NCBI GenBank assembly: GCA_020845475.1
Contig: JADLFN010000091.1
Location: 1-49,568 of the forward strand
Source: Planctomycetota bacterium
GTDB taxonomy: Bacteria > Planctomycetota > UBA8742 > UBA2392
Length of the DNA stretch: 49,568 nt
Reading direction: 5' to 3'
Positions within the stretch are counted from its first letter, which is position 1, and every line of letters begins with the position of its first letter. A model generated the notes under the pieces. That model saw nothing but the letters and a program-made list of their open reading frames with translations, was not told the DNA's origin and made no database searches. The position numbers and the translations under genes are program-made. Positions 17,225 through 25,329 of this stretch are shown in pieces.

Positions 17225-17446
17225 ATGGCCGGCACTTTGAACATTTCATCGCTCAAGAAGTTGAGCGTTGCTGAAAAACTCAAGCTCATTGAGTCGATCT
17301 GGTCATTGATTGATGAGGACGCAGAAATACCCATCGACCCGAAGGTCATGGCCGAGATGGACCGCAGGCTCAAACGCGCCCGTCGCAAGCCGGACGAAGG
17401 AATGACCCTCGAGGAGTTCGAGGCAAAGGTGCGGAGCCGCGGGTAA
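17225..17446 (+). CDS. Addiction-module component (PF09720/TIGR02574-type antitoxin)
   Basis: A 73-residue protein with the family pattern LSVAEKLKLIESIWSLI followed by a polar linker and GMTLEEFEAKVRSR. A strong ribosome site (GGAGGAAG) precedes ATG 17225. Its stop overlaps the start of the RelE/ParE gene by one base (TAATG). In this family the small acidic/basic helical protein neutralises the adjacent toxin. Confidence 0.85.
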   Translation: MAGTLNISSLKKLSVAEKLKLIESIWSLIDEDAEIPIDPKVMAEMDRRLKRARRKPDEGMTLEEFEAKVRSRG

Positions 17447-17745
17447 TGCGTCGCCACACTCGCGTTCGTCCTGAGTTCTGGGAAGACTTGATTGGGGCGA
17501 TCGATTACTACAACTCGAAGAGCCCGGGTCTTGGAGAAGAGTTCGCGCAGGAAGTAGTAGTTCACGTCCGCCGCGCCGCCGATTCACCTGAAGCCTATCC
17601 GATCATTAGGAAACCATACCGCCGCGTCCTGCTGCGCCGCTTTGGCCAGCTCATTATTTACGCCGCTGAGGAAGAACGCCTGTTCTTCATTGGAATAGTC
17701 CACGGCGCGCGCCACTTCGGGCGCTGGTTGAAGGCACGCGGCTGA
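17446..17745 (+). CDS. RelE/ParE-superfamily toxin
   Basis: A 99-residue protein with the ParE-like layout: VRPEFWEDLIGAIDYYNSKSPGLGEEFAQEV read in parts (EFWEDLIGAIDYY, PGLGEEF), then PIIRKPYRRVLLRRF, LIIYAAEE and VHGARHFGRW. It is translationally coupled to the antitoxin (TAATG). The likely target is ribosome-bound mRNA or gyrase; sequence alone does not tell. An ABC exporter gene starts 20 bases later. Confidence 0.85.
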   Translation: MRRHTRVRPEFWEDLIGAIDYYNSKSPGLGEEFAQEVVVHVRRAADSPEAYPIIRKPYRRVLLRRFGQLIIYAAEEERLFFIGIVHGARHFGRWLKARG

Positions 17746-17765
17746 TTCGGTGCTATAAACCGGCC

Positions 17766-19631
17766 ATGCCCGACGAGCCGCAGCTTGTTGATCCCGTCGA
17801 TCACCCCATGCGCCGCTTGTTTGCGTATATGCGGCCCATGCGCGGGCGCGTGCTGTTTTCGATTTCATCCAGCGCCATCAACAAAGTGCTCGACCTCGCG
17901 CCGCCGGTGCTCGTGGCCTGGCTCACGGACGTCATCGTCGGTACGCCGCCTTCGTGGATTTCGTTTATCGGCGACAAGTTTGCCCAGATCGTTTTCGTGG
18001 CCGTGCTCACCGTTGTCATCTTCGGCCTCGAGAGCGTGTTCCAGTGGATGTACCAGTACGGATTCATGACCCTGGCGCAGAACGTGCAGCACAAGCTGCG
18101 CCTCGATGCCTACTCGCGCATGCAGGATCGCGAGATTCAGTTCTTCGAGGAGCACCGGCTGGGCAAAACGCTGGCCATGCTCAACGACGACGTGAACCAG
18201 CTCGAGCGCTTCCTGAATTCAGCGATGAGCGAAATCGTTCAACTGATCGTCCTGATTCTCTTCTCTGTCGTCGTGCTCTTTTCCGTTTCCTGGCCCATGG
18301 CGATTGTCTGCCTTGTTCCCATCCCTGTGATCGTCTGGGGCAGCTTGAAATTCTCTCTCGCCATGGAGCCGCGCTACAAAGTCGTGCGCGCCGCCGTGGG
18401 CGATCTGGCTTCGCGCCTTGAGAACAACATCGCCGGCATCACGGTGATCAAAAGCTTCACGGCCGAGCAATACGAATCAAGCCGCGTCGAGGAAGCCAGC
18501 GCCGCCTACCGCGCCGCTAACCACAAAGCGATCCGGCTGTCGGCCGTGTTCGTGCCGATCATCCGCATGGCAATTGCGCTTGGCTTTGCAGGCGTGATCA
18601 TCATGGGCGGCTGGCTGGTCATGCGCGGTGAAGTCACGGCCGGCAACCTCGTACTTTTCTCGATGCTGATCCAGCGCCTGCTCTGGCCGCTGACGCGGCT
18701 GGGAACCACGTTCGATGACTATCAGCGCGCCAAGGTCAGCGCCACGCGCGTGTTTTCGCTTTTGCAAACACCAAGCCGCATTGCCGATCCCGCGCAACCC
18801 AAAGAGCTCGTGCGCGCGCGCGGAGACGTGGCTTTTGAGAACGTGACGTTCGCCTATCGCACGGGCAGCGCGGTGATCAATGGGCTCTCGTTCAAAGTGA
18901 ACGCCGGTGAAATGGTCGGCATCGCCGGGCCCACGGGCGCGGGCAAGAGCACGCTGATCAAGCTGCTGCTGCGGCTTTATGACGTGAACACGGGCGCCGT
19001 GAAACTTGACGGCATCGATCTGCGCGAGCTGCGCCAGTTCGACGTGCGCCGTCAGATCGCGCTTGTTTCGCAGGACGTGTACCTGTTCCACGGAACGATC
19101 TTTGAGAACATCGCCTACGGCTCGAGTTTCGAAGTTCGAGATTCGAGACCCGGGGAAGAATCAACGAAACCCGAATCTCGAGCCTCGATTCTCGAACAAC
19201 GCGTCATTGCCGCAGCCAAGGCCGCCGAGCTGCACGATTTCGTGCAATCTCTGCCCAAGGGCTACGACAGCATCGTGGGCGAGCGCGGCATCAAGCTCTC
19301 CGGCGGCCAGCGCCAGCGGCTTTCGATTGCGCGCGCGCTGTTGAAAGACGCGCCCATTCTCGTGCTCGACGAGGCCACCAGCAGCGTTGACACGGAAACC
19401 GAGCGTGAGATCCAGCAGAACCTCGCCAAGATCACACAGGGCCGCACGGCGCTTGTCATCGCTCACCGGCTGAGCACGATTCGCAACGCGCACCGCATTC
19501 TCGTGCTCAAGGATGGAGCGCTGGCAGAGGAAGGCACGCACGACGCGCTCGTGGCGCAAGGCGGCGTTTACGCCGACCTCTGGGCCGTGCAGAGCGGCTC
19601 AATGGAACAGGAAGTGACTGTTCCACGCTGA
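17766..19631 (+). CDS. MsbA-type ABC exporter (fused permease-ATPase) with in-frame IR insertion
   Basis: A 621-residue half-transporter. The six-TM exporter domain spans about residues 15-310. The NBD has Walker A GPTGAGKST, Q-loop LVSQDVYLFHGTIFENIAYG, signature LSGGQRQRLSIARALL, Walker B ILVLDEATSSVD and H-loop IAHRLS. It resembles lipid A/drug exporters (MsbA, LmrA); the substrate is unknown. Between ENIAYG and VIAAAKAAELHDF it carries about 28 residues (about 452-479) where family members have about 8. The extra DNA is an inverted repeat (19122-19196) of TTCGANN words. The frame and all ATPase motifs are intact. Confidence 0.9.
   Translation: MPDEPQLVDPVDHPMRRLFAYMRPMRGRVLFSISSSAINKVLDLAPPVLVAWLTDVIVGTPPSWISFIGDKFAQIVFVAVLTVVIFGLESVFQWMYQYGFMTLAQNVQHKLRLDAYSRMQDREIQFFEEHRLGKTLAMLNDDVNQLERFLNSAMSEIVQLIVLILFSVVVLFSVSWPMAIVCLVPIPVIVWGSLKFSLAMEPRYKVVRAAVGDLASRLENNIAGITVIKSFTAEQYESSRVEEASAAYRAANHKAIRLSAVFVPIIRMAIALGFAGVIIMGGWLVMRGEVTAGNLVLFSMLIQRLLWPLTRLGTTFDDYQRAKVSATRVFSLLQTPSRIADPAQPKELVRARGDVAFENVTFAYRTGSAVINGLSFKVNAGEMVGIAGPTGAGKSTLIKLLLRLYDVNTGAVKLDGIDLRELRQFDVRRQIALVSQDVYLFHGTIFENIAYGSSFEVRDSRPGEESTKPESRASILEQRVIAAAKAAELHDFVQSLPKGYDSIVGERGIKLSGGQRQRLSIARALLKDAPILVLDEATSSVDTETEREIQQNLAKITQGRTALVIAHRLSTIRNAHRILVLKDGALAEEGTHDALVAQGGVYADLWAVQSGSMEQEVTVPR
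19122..19196. repeat. Inverted repeat inserted in frame in ABC exporter gene
   Basis: Arms 19122-19147 and 19171-19196 are imperfect reverse complements (about 20 of 26). They are built of 7-nt words of the form TTCGANN, such as TTCGAGA twice in a row. The same arm architecture occurs in intergenic units in this window. Translation passes through it without a stop. Confidence 0.75.
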
Positions 19632-19722
19632 ACTTTATGCCTCTAAATTCATCCGCACCGAGCTTGCTTGACACATTCGCGGCTCCGATACACCCTTGCG
19701 AGCGATCGCAACAGGGAAATGA

Positions 19723-20706
19723 ATGGCAGAAGCCCCAGAAGCATCACTTCGCGAACACAATATGCTTATGGTGCAGCGCTTCATTACGTTAGTAATGGAG
19801 CGCGGCTTGATTGATTTCTGCGACGAACTCCTGCATCCGGATGTGAGTTTTGTAGATCCCTCGATGCCCGTGAATGTTCCGGTTGATCGCAAGGGAATCC
19901 AAATGGCGGTTGCGGCGATTCACGAGTGCTTCAGCGGCTACACGTTGCGAATGGACGACATTTTCCCTGTGGGCAACGACATCGTTGTGAACCGTTTCAC
20001 GGGCCACGCCACGCACAAGGGCGGTTTCTTTGGCTCGCAGCTCACAAACAAGCCGATCTCCTGGACAGGCAACACCATTTACAGGTTCAAGGATGGCCGG
20101 ATCCACCGCGTCTGGCTGCAATGGGACTTGCTGGCCACTCTGGTTCAACTGGGTTTGGTCCAGGCTCCCATCGCTACAACGCCGCCGTCCTGGGTGGTGC
20201 CGCCTGTACCAGGCACGCCATTTGTCGCTTCGGATCGGCGGGTCAAGCGCATCACCGGCGTTGTTGCATCGGTGGCGGAGAACATCGCCACCGTGCGGCG
20301 GTTGTTTGCCGGCATCATGGATGAGCCCATTGAGTCGCTGATTGAACACTGCATCGCCCCGGATTATCAACGACACGACAACTGCGCGCTTGATGGGGCA
20401 CCCGGCAATGTCGATGGATTTGTGCGCTACATCAAGGCCGCGCGCGAGTGTTTTCATACCTACAGCATGGACCTAGAGGAGATCATGGGCGAGGGCGACC
20501 GGGTGGTATGCCGCGTCCGCGCCCATGGTTTGCACCGGGGTGGGTTCCTGGGAATTGCCGCCGGCGGGCAGCAACTGGACTTTTCGCTGACGATCATCTA
20601 CCGGCTCGATGGCGCCAGGATTGCGCATAGCTGGGTCACGTGGGACGTTTATCGCGCGCTGTCTCAGCTTGGGGCGTTGCCGCCGGCTCCTGCCTCCTTG
20701 TCCTGA
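19723..20706 (+). CDS. Tandem SnoaL-like (ester cyclase/NTF2-fold) protein
   Basis: A 327-residue protein made of two SnoaL-like domains, about 10-145 and 185-320. Matching elements in the halves are MVQRFITLVME / VRRLFAGIMDE, ELLHPDVSFVDP / HCIAPDYQRHD, NRFTGHATHKGGFFG / CRVRAHGLHRGGFLG and YRFKDGRIHRVWLQWD / YRLDGARIAHSWVTWD. Single-domain relatives act as polyketide cyclases or unknown small-molecule enzymes. No polyketide genes are nearby, so the role is unknown. Confidence 0.75.
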   Translation: MAEAPEASLREHNMLMVQRFITLVMERGLIDFCDELLHPDVSFVDPSMPVNVPVDRKGIQMAVAAIHECFSGYTLRMDDIFPVGNDIVVNRFTGHATHKGGFFGSQLTNKPISWTGNTIYRFKDGRIHRVWLQWDLLATLVQLGLVQAPIATTPPSWVVPPVPGTPFVASDRRVKRITGVVASVAENIATVRRLFAGIMDEPIESLIEHCIAPDYQRHDNCALDGAPGNVDGFVRYIKAARECFHTYSMDLEEIMGEGDRVVCRVRAHGLHRGGFLGIAAGGQQLDFSLTIIYRLDGARIAHSWVTWDVYRALSQLGALPPAPASLS

Positions 20707-20774
20707 TCTCGAATATCGTCCGTCACGTGCAGCCCTGTTCGGGGTATCATGCTTCGCGCTCTGGAGGGCAATCC

Positions 20775-21917
20775 ATGCCACGTTTTCTGATTTCTGCGTT
20801 GGTGGTCATTTTCGCGGTTGCCATGGTCGCAGCTCAGGAAGCGCCGCCGTTGCCCCCTGAAAACAACCCGGAGGCAAAAGCGCCTGATAAGCAACCGGAG
20901 AAAGGCCCGGGCTCAGCCGAATACGCCCACGCTGAAGTTGAAGTCAATGAAGGCGGCGAAGGTGGCAAGCACTACTGGCTCTATACGCCCAACAAGCCGC
21001 GCCCGGAGAAGGCGCCCGTGGTGGTATTCCTGCACGGCTGGGGCGGGCTGAAGCCTGACATTTATGGCGCGTGGCTCAATCACCTGTGCCGCAAGGGCAA
21101 CATCGTGATCTTTCCGCAGTATCAGGCCGATCTCAAAGAGCTTGCGCCGGCCTACTCGCCCAATGCCGCGGCAGGCATCAACGACGCGCTGGCGTGGCTC
21201 GAAGCCGACAAGAAGCGCACACAGCCGCAGCGCGAGCATTTTGCGCTCGCCGGCCACAGCGCGGGCGCGCTGGTCGCCGCGAATCTCGCCAGCGAGTACG
21301 AGAAATACAAGTTGCCCAAACCCAAAGCCTGCATGCCCGTGCAGCCCGGCGTAACCGAGGGCCTGCGCGCGCTGTTGCGCAAAAACAAGCCTGACTGGAT
21401 GGAGTTTGGCAACACGCCCGAGGGCTGCCTGCTGCTGTGCATCTACGGCGACAGCGACAACGTGGTGGGCTGGTGGGTGGCGCGGCGCATTTTCATGGAA
21501 TCGGCCAAGGTCAAGGAGGCCGACAAGAATCTGGTCGAAATCCGCAGCGACGTCTGGGGCCAAACGCCGCTGGTGGCCGATCACGCCTCACCGATCACCA
21601 TGGGCGACAAAGGGCAGGATGCGCTCGACTGGTTCGCCTACTGGAAACTGCTCGACGCACTCTGCGACGCGGCTTTCAAAGGCACGAACCGCGAATACGC
21701 TCTGGGCGACACGGAGCAGCAGAAGTTCATGGGCAAATGGAGCGACGGCAAAGCCGTGCGCACGCTCAAAGTGTGGAAGGGCAACGAGGAAGTGGACCCC
21801 GACGAGACCTACCAGCCGCTCTACAAACACGACGGCACACCCTGGGAAGCCAAAGAAAAACCCGAGCGCCCCAAGTTGCCGCGCCGTGAACGCGGCGAGA
21901 AGGAAGAAGGCAAGTAG
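20775..21917 (+). CDS. Secreted alpha/beta hydrolase
   Basis: A 380-residue protein. ATG 20775 follows GGAGGG and begins a signal peptide (FLISALVVIFAVAMVAAQ); the frame opens further upstream without a good start. The alpha/beta hydrolase core has the oxyanion region FLHGWGG, the nucleophile elbow LAGHSAGAL (Ser 162) and a likely acid in IYGDSDN. It resembles dienelactone hydrolase/chlorophyllase-type esterases. The C-terminus is Lys/Glu/Arg/Pro-rich. It stands alone and the substrate is unknown. Confidence 0.75.
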   Translation: MPRFLISALVVIFAVAMVAAQEAPPLPPENNPEAKAPDKQPEKGPGSAEYAHAEVEVNEGGEGGKHYWLYTPNKPRPEKAPVVVFLHGWGGLKPDIYGAWLNHLCRKGNIVIFPQYQADLKELAPAYSPNAAAGINDALAWLEADKKRTQPQREHFALAGHSAGALVAANLASEYEKYKLPKPKACMPVQPGVTEGLRALLRKNKPDWMEFGNTPEGCLLLCIYGDSDNVVGWWVARRIFMESAKVKEADKNLVEIRSDVWGQTPLVADHASPITMGDKGQDALDWFAYWKLLDALCDAAFKGTNREYALGDTEQQKFMGKWSDGKAVRTLKVWKGNEEVDPDETYQPLYKHDGTPWEAKEKPERPKLPRRERGEKEEGK

Positions 21918-21945
21918 CCCGGGCGCCTTGGCCGGTGAGGCCGAC

Positions 21946-22332
21946 CTAGCCTTGAATGCGCGCGGCCAGCTTTGCGAGATCAGGCTTTGACGTGGCCGGC
22001 GGCTGGCCCAGCCAGCGAATGTCGCCCGTGGCGTTCGTGGGCAGCAGGTGGATGTGGGCGTGCGGCACTTCGTAGCCGATCACGCAGGTGCACACGCGCC
22101 TGCAACCCAGCTTTGATTTCAACAAGGCCGCCACTTTCTTGGCCGCCGATTGCAGCGCGGCGTAGTCGGCATCGGGCATGTCGAAAATGTAATCGTGTTC
22201 TTTCTTGGGCACGACCAGCGTGTGGCCCTCGGTCCAGGGGTTGATGTCGAGGAACGCGAAGTGTCTGTCGTCCTCCCACACTCTGTGGCAGGGAATTTCG
22301 CCTTTGATGATCTTCGTGAAAATGGACGGCAT
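21946..22332 (-). CDS. HIT-family protein (Hint-like nucleotide hydrolase)
   Basis: A 128-residue protein from the ATG encoding MPSIFTKIIKGEIPC. It has the family start (IFTKIIKGEIP, AFLDINPWTEGHTLVVPKKEH) and the catalytic histidine triad HAHIHLLP. HIT proteins hydrolyse AMP-lysine-type phosphoramidates or dinucleotides. Upstream frame extension is not needed for the fold. It is divergent from the LpxH-like gene. Confidence 0.9.
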   Translation of the reverse strand: MPSIFTKIIKGEIPCHRVWEDDRHFAFLDINPWTEGHTLVVPKKEHDYIFDMPDADYAALQSAAKKVAALLKSKLGCRRVCTCVIGYEVPHAHIHLLPTNATGDIRWLGQPPATSKPDLAKLAARIQG

Positions 22333-22478
22333 CGGAACTCCGATCGGTCGAAAACGCCATCGAACAGGGCCATTGACCACTGTTCTACCGGACTGCCCGG
22401 CGCCAATCCATGTCTTCTGGCGCGGTAACTCTGCGGTTGCCGCGTCTTCTCTGTGTCATCTGCGGGCTTGCGTTTTCT

Positions 22479-23276
22479 ATGATGAACCTGATGCCGGAAT
22501 TTGACGCCGTCCTGTTTGCAGACCTTCACCTTTCGCCCAAGAAGCCGCGGATTGATGAACTCTTTGATGCGTTCTGCGATCGCGTCGCCGGCACGCCCGA
22601 AATCGCCTGCCTGGGCGACCTGACCGAATACTGGATTGGCTTTCCGCAGCTCAAAGACCCTCACGGCAAGCACGTGTACGATCAGCTTGCGCGGCTTGCC
22701 AAGGGCGCCAGGCGCTGCGTTTACGTGGGCGGCAACCGCGATTTCCTGATGCGTTTTGACGCGCGCAAGATCGGCTACATCGGCAAAAAGAACCACTATG
22801 AGGGCGAGTTCGCGGGAAAACGCGTCGCGCTCAGCCACGGCGACCTGTTCTGCTCGCGCGACAAGAAGTACCAGCGCTTCCGCCTGTGGTTCCAGGGCTT
22901 CCCGTGGTGGATTTTGCAGTACACGATTGCCTCCCAGGGCCACAAGATTGCGCAGTTCTTCCGGCGCAAGAGCACGGGTGAAACCGCGCGCAAGAATCCT
23001 TCGATGCACGGCATCCAGGCGCCGCCGGTCGAACGTCTGATCAAGCGCGGCGCAGAAGTGGTCGTCTGCGGCCATGTGCACACGCCCTTTATCCGCGAAT
23101 ACTCAAGCAACGGGCGCACGGGCAAACTCTACGTCATGAGTGACTGGCGCCAGGACGGCGCGGTGGTGTGCACGGCCAAGAACGGCGTGTTCTCGCTGAT
23201 GAAATTCGACGGCGAAAGGTTCACTCCCTACGACGCCCCCAGCGAGCAACCCGACGTCATGCCCGCCATGGTATAA
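22479..23276 (+). CDS. LpxH-like UDP-2,3-diacylglucosamine diphosphatase
   Basis: A 265-residue calcineurin-like phosphoesterase. Metal motifs occur in order: FADLHLS, GDLTEYW, GNRDFL, SHGDLFC and CGHVHTP. The GNRD variant and overall spacing are those of LpxH, which cleaves UDP-2,3-diacylglucosamine to lipid X in lipid A synthesis. ATG 22479, 22482 and 22491 are all possible; the homologous start is near MPEFDAVLFAD. The hldE and gmhA genes follow, which supports a role in LPS assembly. Confidence 0.75.
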   Translation: MMNLMPEFDAVLFADLHLSPKKPRIDELFDAFCDRVAGTPEIACLGDLTEYWIGFPQLKDPHGKHVYDQLARLAKGARRCVYVGGNRDFLMRFDARKIGYIGKKNHYEGEFAGKRVALSHGDLFCSRDKKYQRFRLWFQGFPWWILQYTIASQGHKIAQFFRRKSTGETARKNPSMHGIQAPPVERLIKRGAEVVVCGHVHTPFIREYSSNGRTGKLYVMSDWRQDGAVVCTAKNGVFSLMKFDGERFTPYDAPSEQPDVMPAMV

Positions 23277-23288
23277 GCACAGCCTGAA

Positions 23289-23690
23289 ATGGACCGCAAA
23301 GACGCAGAGACGCAAAGGATTAATGACCTTTCAAAGAAGGTGATTGGTTTCCTCATAGAGATTCATCGCGCGCTGGGACCCGGCCTATTGGAATCCGCTT
23401 ATGAAGAGTGTCTTTGCTTTGAACTTGCGCACGCGGGCATTCCATTCAAGAAGCAGGTCTCCTTGCCGGTCCAATACAAGGGAGTCCGGTTGGACTGCGG
23501 TTACCGAATCGACATCATGGTTGATGACTGCTTGATCCTTGAGTTGAAGGCAGTTGAGAAACTCATGCCAATCCACGAGGCTCAACTTCTGACCTACTTG
23601 AGGCTGTCTGGGAAACGCCTTGGGCTGTTGGTCAATTTCAATGTCCCTGTGGTCAAAGATGGCATTAAACGAATTGCCAACGGCCTTTAA
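23289..23690 (+). CDS. GxxExxY protein (predicted PD-(D/E)XK nuclease, PF13366/TIGR04256) inside an IR unit
   Basis: A 133-residue protein with the family motif GLLESAY (residues 32-38) in the context HRALGPG. Predicted PD-(D/E)XK residues are present: YRIDIMVDD (Asp 75), ILELKAVE (Glu 85, Lys 87) and HEAQLLTYL (Gln 99). The family's biochemical role is not established to my knowledge. The ATG lies 4 bases before the left arm of an inverted repeat, so the first ten residues (MDRKDAETQR) are encoded by the repeat. The stop ends at the base before the right arm. The gene therefore fills the unit exactly. It sits between the lpxH-like gene and hldE. Confidence 0.85.
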   Translation: MDRKDAETQRINDLSKKVIGFLIEIHRALGPGLLESAYEECLCFELAHAGIPFKKQVSLPVQYKGVRLDCGYRIDIMVDDCLILELKAVEKLMPIHEAQLLTYLRLSGKRLGLLVNFNVPVVKDGIKRIANGL

Positions 23691-23715
23691 CTTTGCGCCT
23701 TCGCGCCTTTGCGGT
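23293..23715. mobile_element. Candidate IR-bounded unit carrying GxxExxY gene 1
   Basis: Arms 23293-23317 and 23691-23715 are reverse complements at 21 of 25 positions. Each arm consists of 8-nt words near CGCARAGR (for example CGCAAAGA, CGCAGAGA). The GxxExxY coding frame spans the space between the arms. No clear target-site duplication is visible. The words are the same type as in the empty IR at 2073-2170. Mobility is inferred, not shown. Confidence 0.55.
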
Positions 23716-23726
23716 GAAGAACACGT

Positions 23727-25232
23727 ATGTCCAAGACTCTCGCTTACGCAGATCTGATTGCCACCCTTGACGGCCTGGGAAATCCGGAAGTCGCAGTCGT
23801 CGGCGACTTGATTCTCGACCACTACGTCATGGGCAGCGTGGAGCGCATCAGCCCCGAGGCGCCCATTCCCGTGCTGCACGTCAAATCCGAGCAGGACCGC
23901 CTCGGCGGTGCTGCCAACGTGGCCGCCAACGTGATTTCCATGGGCGGACACGCATCCCTGATCGGCGCTTTGGGCAAAGACGAACCGGGCGAACGCTTCA
24001 ACGCGCTGGCCGAAAAAACGCGCGGCCTCAAACTCATGCCCGCCGAGATTGCGGGCCGGCCTACGGTGCTCAAGACGCGCATGGTTTCGCAGAACCAGCA
24101 GATGCTGCGCGTCGATCGCGAAAACAACACAGCTGTTGACGCGTCAAGTGCCGCCACGATTGTGAAGCAGGCGGCCAGGGCCCTGACCGGCGCGCGCGCG
24201 CTGGTGCTGAGCGATTACAACAAAGGCGTCATCACCAAAGACAGCGCGCAGGCGTTCATTAAACTCGCGCGCGAAAAACGTATCCCCGTGATAGTCGATC
24301 CCAAGGGCCGCGATTATTCGCGCTACAAGGGTGCTGCAGCAGTCACGCCCAATCGCAGTGAAGCCGAAGCTGCAACAGGCATGGACGCCAAGACCATGGC
24401 CGGTGTCGAGAAAGCGGGCCGCGATCTCGTGGCGCGGCTTGGCCTCGAAGCGGCCGTGATCACGCTCAGCGCCGATGGCGTCGCGGTCGTGCCGAAAAAG
24501 GGCGAGCTGGTGCATTTCCCGGCACAGGCGCGCGGCGTGTTTGACGTGACGGGCGCGGGCGACACGTTTATCGCCTGTTTTGCGGTGTGCGTGGCGGCGG
24601 GCGTGGATTTCTTCACGGCCGCGAAACTGGCCAACCAGGCGGGCGGCCTGAAAGTTGCGCGCTTTGGCGCCGTGGCGATTTCGCGCGAGGAGTTGCGCCG
24701 GGCCGTGGTCAGCGCGCATGAAGGTTTTGACCATGTGGGAAAGGTGGTCAACCACGCCGAACTCATCAAAGCGCTAGAGCGCCACCGCGCCCATGGTGAG
24801 CGCATCGTGTTCACAAACGGTTGCTTCGATTTGCTGCATCAGGGCCACGTCACTTATCTCAACTATTGCCGGGGTTTGGGCGACATCGTGGTCGTGGGCA
24901 TCAACAGCGACGAAAGCGTCAAGCGCCTCAAGGGCCCCACGCGCCCGCTCAACGGCGTTGAAGCGCGCGCACGGGTGCTGGCGGCACTCGCCGATGTGGC
25001 GTATGTGACGGGCTTTGAAGATGACACGCCCGAAGAACTGATCCGCAAAGTAGCGCCCGACGTACTCGTCAAAGGCGCGGATTGGGAAGGCAAAGAAGTC
25101 GCAGGCCAGAGGTTCGTCGAAAGCAAAGGCGGCAAGGTGGTTTTCGCCCCGCTCGTGCAGGGCGTAAGCACGACGAATTTGATCGCCAAAGCAAACGACA
25201 AAGGTTCGGGCCGGAAGCAGAAGACAACTTGA
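23727..25232 (+). CDS. hldE: Bifunctional heptose 7-phosphate kinase / heptose 1-phosphate adenylyltransferase
   Basis: A 501-residue two-domain enzyme of ADP-heptose synthesis for LPS core. The N-terminal ribokinase-like domain (about 1-330) has GDLILDHYVMG, GGAANVAANV and FDVTGAGDTF. The C-terminal nucleotidyltransferase (about 355-495) has FTNGCFDLLHQGHVTYL with the HxGH motif, and VGINSDESVKRLKGPTRP read in parts (GINSDES, KGPTRP). Length fits the HldE family. The gmhA gene follows after an IR unit. It contains one TTGACGCGTCAA palindrome (24136). Confidence 0.95.
   Translation: MSKTLAYADLIATLDGLGNPEVAVVGDLILDHYVMGSVERISPEAPIPVLHVKSEQDRLGGAANVAANVISMGGHASLIGALGKDEPGERFNALAEKTRGLKLMPAEIAGRPTVLKTRMVSQNQQMLRVDRENNTAVDASSAATIVKQAARALTGARALVLSDYNKGVITKDSAQAFIKLAREKRIPVIVDPKGRDYSRYKGAAAVTPNRSEAEAATGMDAKTMAGVEKAGRDLVARLGLEAAVITLSADGVAVVPKKGELVHFPAQARGVFDVTGAGDTFIACFAVCVAAGVDFFTAAKLANQAGGLKVARFGAVAISREELRRAVVSAHEGFDHVGKVVNHAELIKALERHRAHGERIVFTNGCFDLLHQGHVTYLNYCRGLGDIVVVGINSDESVKRLKGPTRPLNGVEARARVLAALADVAYVTGFEDDTPEELIRKVAPDVLVKGADWEGKEVAGQRFVESKGGKVVFAPLVQGVSTTNLIAKANDKGSGRKQKTT
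24136..24147. repeat. TTGACGCGTCAA palindrome, copy 2
   Basis: A perfect 12-bp palindrome in hldE, encoding Val-Asp-Ala-Ser in the same codon phase as copies 1 and 3. Confidence 0.7.
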
Positions 25233-25235
25233 ATC

Positions 25236-25314
25236 AGGTATCGGGTATCGGGTCTCAGGTATCAGATCGGTGCGCGGAGCTTTTCTGACACCTGAAACCC
25301 GATACCTGATACCT
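25236..25314. repeat. Inverted repeat between hldE and gmhA, ATCGGGT word family
   Basis: Arms 25236-25265 and 25285-25314 are reverse complements at 27 of 30 positions around a 19-nt loop. Each arm is a run of 7-nt words (ATCGGGT twice, then variants). The unit occupies nearly the whole hldE-gmhA gap and leaves the gmhA ribosome site free. It would form a very stable RNA hairpin inside the operon transcript. Confidence 0.85.
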
Positions 25315-25329
25315 CTAGGAAGAATCTCC

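Noticed and set aside
23276..23726. Target-site duplication flanking GxxExxY unit 1
   Set aside because: The bases just outside the two arms share no convincing direct repeat, so no duplication is claimed.
25236..25314. CRISPR-like short repeats with 7-nt period
   Set aside because: Repeats are contiguous and inverted, with no spacers of regular length and no cas genes; this is an IR unit, not an array.
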